Positions 46,301 through 49,955 of a DNA stretch of 64,000 bases are shown here, in pieces. The DNA comes from Heterocephalus glaber. Lineage: Eukaryota > Chordata > Mammalia > Rodentia > Bathyergidae. The DNA is taken from NCBI RefSeq assembly GCF_000247695.1, contig NW_004624747.1, positions 28,122,947 through 28,186,946 on the forward strand, read 5' to 3'. The translations under genes and the position numbers were made by a program. How positions within the stretch are numbered: position 1 is the stretch's first letter; each line of letters starts with the position of its first letter. A model generated the notes under the pieces. The model searched no databases, had not been told where the DNA came from, and saw only the letters and a program-made list of their open reading frames with translations.

Positions 46301-49300
46301 TCGAGTAACACTGATATTAGCACACTAAGTGGTCACATTGTTCCAACAATGTGGAACAAGAGCAAAGCTCCTTTCCACCCATGAAATAAACAGCAACCTC
46401 AGCTGGTGGCTCACCACAGAACAAGAAGGCCTGTGGGTGTCCACTCCTCAGCTTCAGGCGGCAAGTCCAGGAAAACCACAGGCTCCCAGCCTCTCTGCAG
46501 CCCGGAGTGGCTCTGCCTGACCACCTTCCACTTGAGGCCTGCTCTGGCTCGGCAGGCGGACTCACCCGTTCCTGCTGGCGCTTCACGCGGTACTGCCGGA
46601 GCTGCTCTTCTAGGCGCTTCCGGGCCTGGAGTCGGACCTGTTCCTCCTTCTCCAGGGGCAGGGAAGGCGCTGTGGAGCCTGAAGGGAGAAATGGCATCAA
46701 GAGACTCATAAAGGAGCAGGGTGCAGAGAACAACTAGTACTGTACCTACTGCTTGGCTCTTTTCATTTAATTACCAGTACGCATTTACTCCTAAGCAATG
46801 GACAACCATCCAGTGTCTGAGTGATTTCCAGACTGGGAGAAAACAGCCTGGGCCACAAACCAGAAAGGATCCACCTCAAAGGAGACACAACGGTAAGTGC
46901 TGGGTCTCTGTTCATCTCACAGATCGACTAAGTGTGACAGGATTTTAACTGGTAAAATGGGAGGCAGGTGACAAGGACCTTTAGGCGACAAAAAGAACTG
47001 AATTTAAAGTTGCTACTGGGGCTATGTGCTCAGTGATCACAGGTATCACATCGAAAAGCTGGAAGGCCAGGCCCCTCCAGCTCTCATGGACATGACTCTG
47101 CTCTGCCACAGAGGCCGCACTCGATAAGTGGAGCCCAGAGTAAATGTGGTCAGGCTGGTTGCACTCAATGATGCCTGTGGACATCACTGATCACCTCATG
47201 ATCAGCGGCAACAATGCAGATGTTTTATGCAGGTACATGTGGAGACACAATTCTTTTGTTGTTTTGTCTTCTGAGGCAGGGTCTCCCTTTGTAGTTCAGG
47301 CTGGCCCTGAACTCACTATGTACCCCAGGCAGGCCTCAAACTCTTGGCGATCCTCCTGCCTCAGCCTCCAGAGTGCTGGAATTACAAGTGTGAGCCACTG
47401 TGCCTAGTTTGGAAATACAATTTGATCCACAGCTTATCTTTCACTTCTTTCTTTCTTTTTTTTTTTTTTTTTTTAGTATGGGGATCAAGCTCAGGACCTT
47501 GCACTTGCAAGGCAGGTGATGGCACCACTGAGCTAAATCCCCAGCCCCTTTCATTTCTTTCAGTGATGAGCCACGTTAAAAGGTTTTATAAAATCAAGAA
47601 TTCTGAGGGCTGGGGATTTAGCTCAATGGTTCCACTGCCTGCCTCACAAGCACAAGGTTCTGAGTTCGATACTCGGTACCAAAAAAACAAGAATAATTCT
47701 CAAACAAGGTGGCAGCACTCAAACATTATCTATGTAAGGAATGAAACCACTGCCTGGTCTGTGTTCAGGACTCACTGCAGAGCAGAGACTCAGCAGGTAT
47801 CTGCCTGTGAGGGATGGGGCTGGCGATGTCTCCTTCCTCACAGGTGAGACTCCAATCCAGAGGTCCTGCCCAAGGATAGGACCGTGGAAAGACAATGTTT
47901 TAGCTAAAGACAGAATTTAAAATATTTAAAACCAATGGGCTGGGGATGCAGCTCAGTGGCAGAATGCTTGCCTACCCATGTGTAATGCCCTGGGTCTGAC
48001 CTCCAGCACCAAAAGAGAAGAAGGAGAAGAAGAAGATGAAGATGAAGAAAAAAGAAGCAGCAGCCACAGAAGCAGCAGGAGCAGCGAAAGGGGCAGCGGC
48101 AGAGGCAGAGGCAGAAGAAGAAAAGTCACTTGTGAGAAAATATTTAAGACCAGACCTTTTTATTCTGGGTAATGAAAGGGTTAAACAGTGATCACAGTGG
48201 AACTGCAGCTGCAAATTATCTTTCACTTCTTGCAGTGATGAGTCATGTTATAAGGTTTTGTAAAATCAAGAGTTGTCAAACAAGCTGGCAGTATGCAGAC
48301 ATTATTTATGTAAGGAATGAAACCAGGAAAGCCAACTCTTCCAGGGCTGGATCTGTGGACTTACTCTTTGTGAACATCAGCAGATGGCCTAGATGTTACC
48401 AAAGTGCATAAATGCAATAACTTTGTATATGTGGCACCCTCCCTGGGCAATTACCAAGTTCACTAGGAATCTGCCACTGTTGTTAGTACTCTGTGGACTT
48501 CATCTCTGGAGAGATCTCAGTACCTTTCACATGGCTGTGTGCAGATGGCCAGGCCATCAAAGTGGCAAACTTGGGGGCAATGGCCATCAGGCAGGAGCCA
48601 CAAATCAGCAAAGTGGGCTGGGCTTAGAGTGACTCACACTGAAGCTTAACGACCAGCTGCATGGACAGAGCTCAGAGCCAGGTGGCAGCAGGAGCCAACT
48701 GTGTGGTGCCCCGCATCCCTCAGAAGGCGTAACCCCCAGAGCAGGGAACGTGCTCCTGGAGCTGCTGCTATGTGGGCACCTGGGCCGAGCTCACAGGTCA
48801 GTGAGCAAAAGCCCAGACTTTCAGTGCATCTCTTGACCTGAGGGTTGGCAGCTCATTTTCAAAAATGTTAAAGCACAAGGCAGCGCTGACAAAGTAATGG
48901 CTGTGAAGGAAAAGGCAAATAATCCAAAGGGAAAGTGGGCCAAACAGGAAGACAATTCACAGAAAAAAATATACAAGAGGGCCAGGGACTTAGCTCAGTG
49001 GTGCTGGCACCTGCCTTGAAAGCACAGGGTCCTGAGTTCGATCCCCATACCAAAAAAAGAAAAAATACAAAAGTGACCAACAGATAAAAATATGCTCAGA
49101 TCCTCTGGTAACTAAAATAGCAGCGAGCATCAAAGCACAATCACCAACAGACATGGTGGTATACACCTATAGTTCCAACTACTCAGGAGGCTGATGCAGG
49201 AGGATGGCTTGAGTCCATGAGTTTGAGGTCAACCTGGGTAAGACAGTAAGATTTTGTCTCAAAAATAAACAAAAACCAAAGAAACAGTGTTTCCATGCCG

Positions 49301-49920
49301 GAAGGGTTAGGAGACAGTGTCCTCAAAGGCCTGCACTAGTGGGATGGCAACACAGCTGTGCGGACTGTACAAAACACGTGCAAGGTCCACAGAGAAGGAA
49401 GCCCAGAGGCCTGCACACACGGATTCTGGCCATGGACCGGAAACACAGCAGGCAGGAGCCACTGCGGGGAGGGCTAGCACTGCCATACTGGCCCACAGAG
49501 GGCAAAACAACCAGCAGCAGCGAGCCACATGTATGGAACTCAGCCAGTGGGAAACCCGCAATCGCAGGAACAACATACTCCCACTTACCAAAACAACCCA
49601 AACCCTCCATTCGCTTAAAGAAGTCTGCAAAGGTCTTGTGCAGACGTGGCTTGAAGGAGGGCAGGAATGAGGTTACAAAGGGGGATGAGGGAATATAATT
49701 CCATTAGGTAAAACCATGCTATTAAAAACAAGGCTCAGGGCTAGGTGTGGGAACAAAAACCTGTAATCTCAGCACTCTGGGAGGCTGAGGCAGGAGGACT
49801 GCAAGTATGAGGCCAGCCTTGAAACTATGCAATTTAGCAAGGCTCTATCTTTGAAAATACAGAAAAGGCCAGGGATGTGGTTCAGCGTGAGGCCCTGGCC
49901 CAACCCTCAGCACCTGTCCG

Positions 49921-49955
<35 letters not shown>

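Larger units (their letters stand above)
41967..46565 (-). other. GOLGA3: GOLGA3 intron 4
   Basis: Contains four young ID-like SINEs within 750 bp (42280-43030), a 1.74-kb L1 (43279-45020) and another young SINE (45336-45428). The unique parts 41967-42270, 43030-43260, 45040-45320 and 45430-46565 show no gene. Confidence 0.75.
47435..48390 (+). repeat. Local duplication in GOLGA3 intron 3
   Basis: Copy A: ttatctttcacttc (47442 on), split by SINEs, then cagtgatgagccacgtta (about 47560), ggttttataaaatcaaga and ctatgtaaggaatgaaacca (about 47730). Copy B: ttatctttcacttcttgcagtgatgagtcatgtta (48218 on), ggttttgtaaaatcaaga and tttatgtaaggaatgaaacca (about 48305). The two copies are about 575-775 bp apart. 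Confidence 0.75.
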
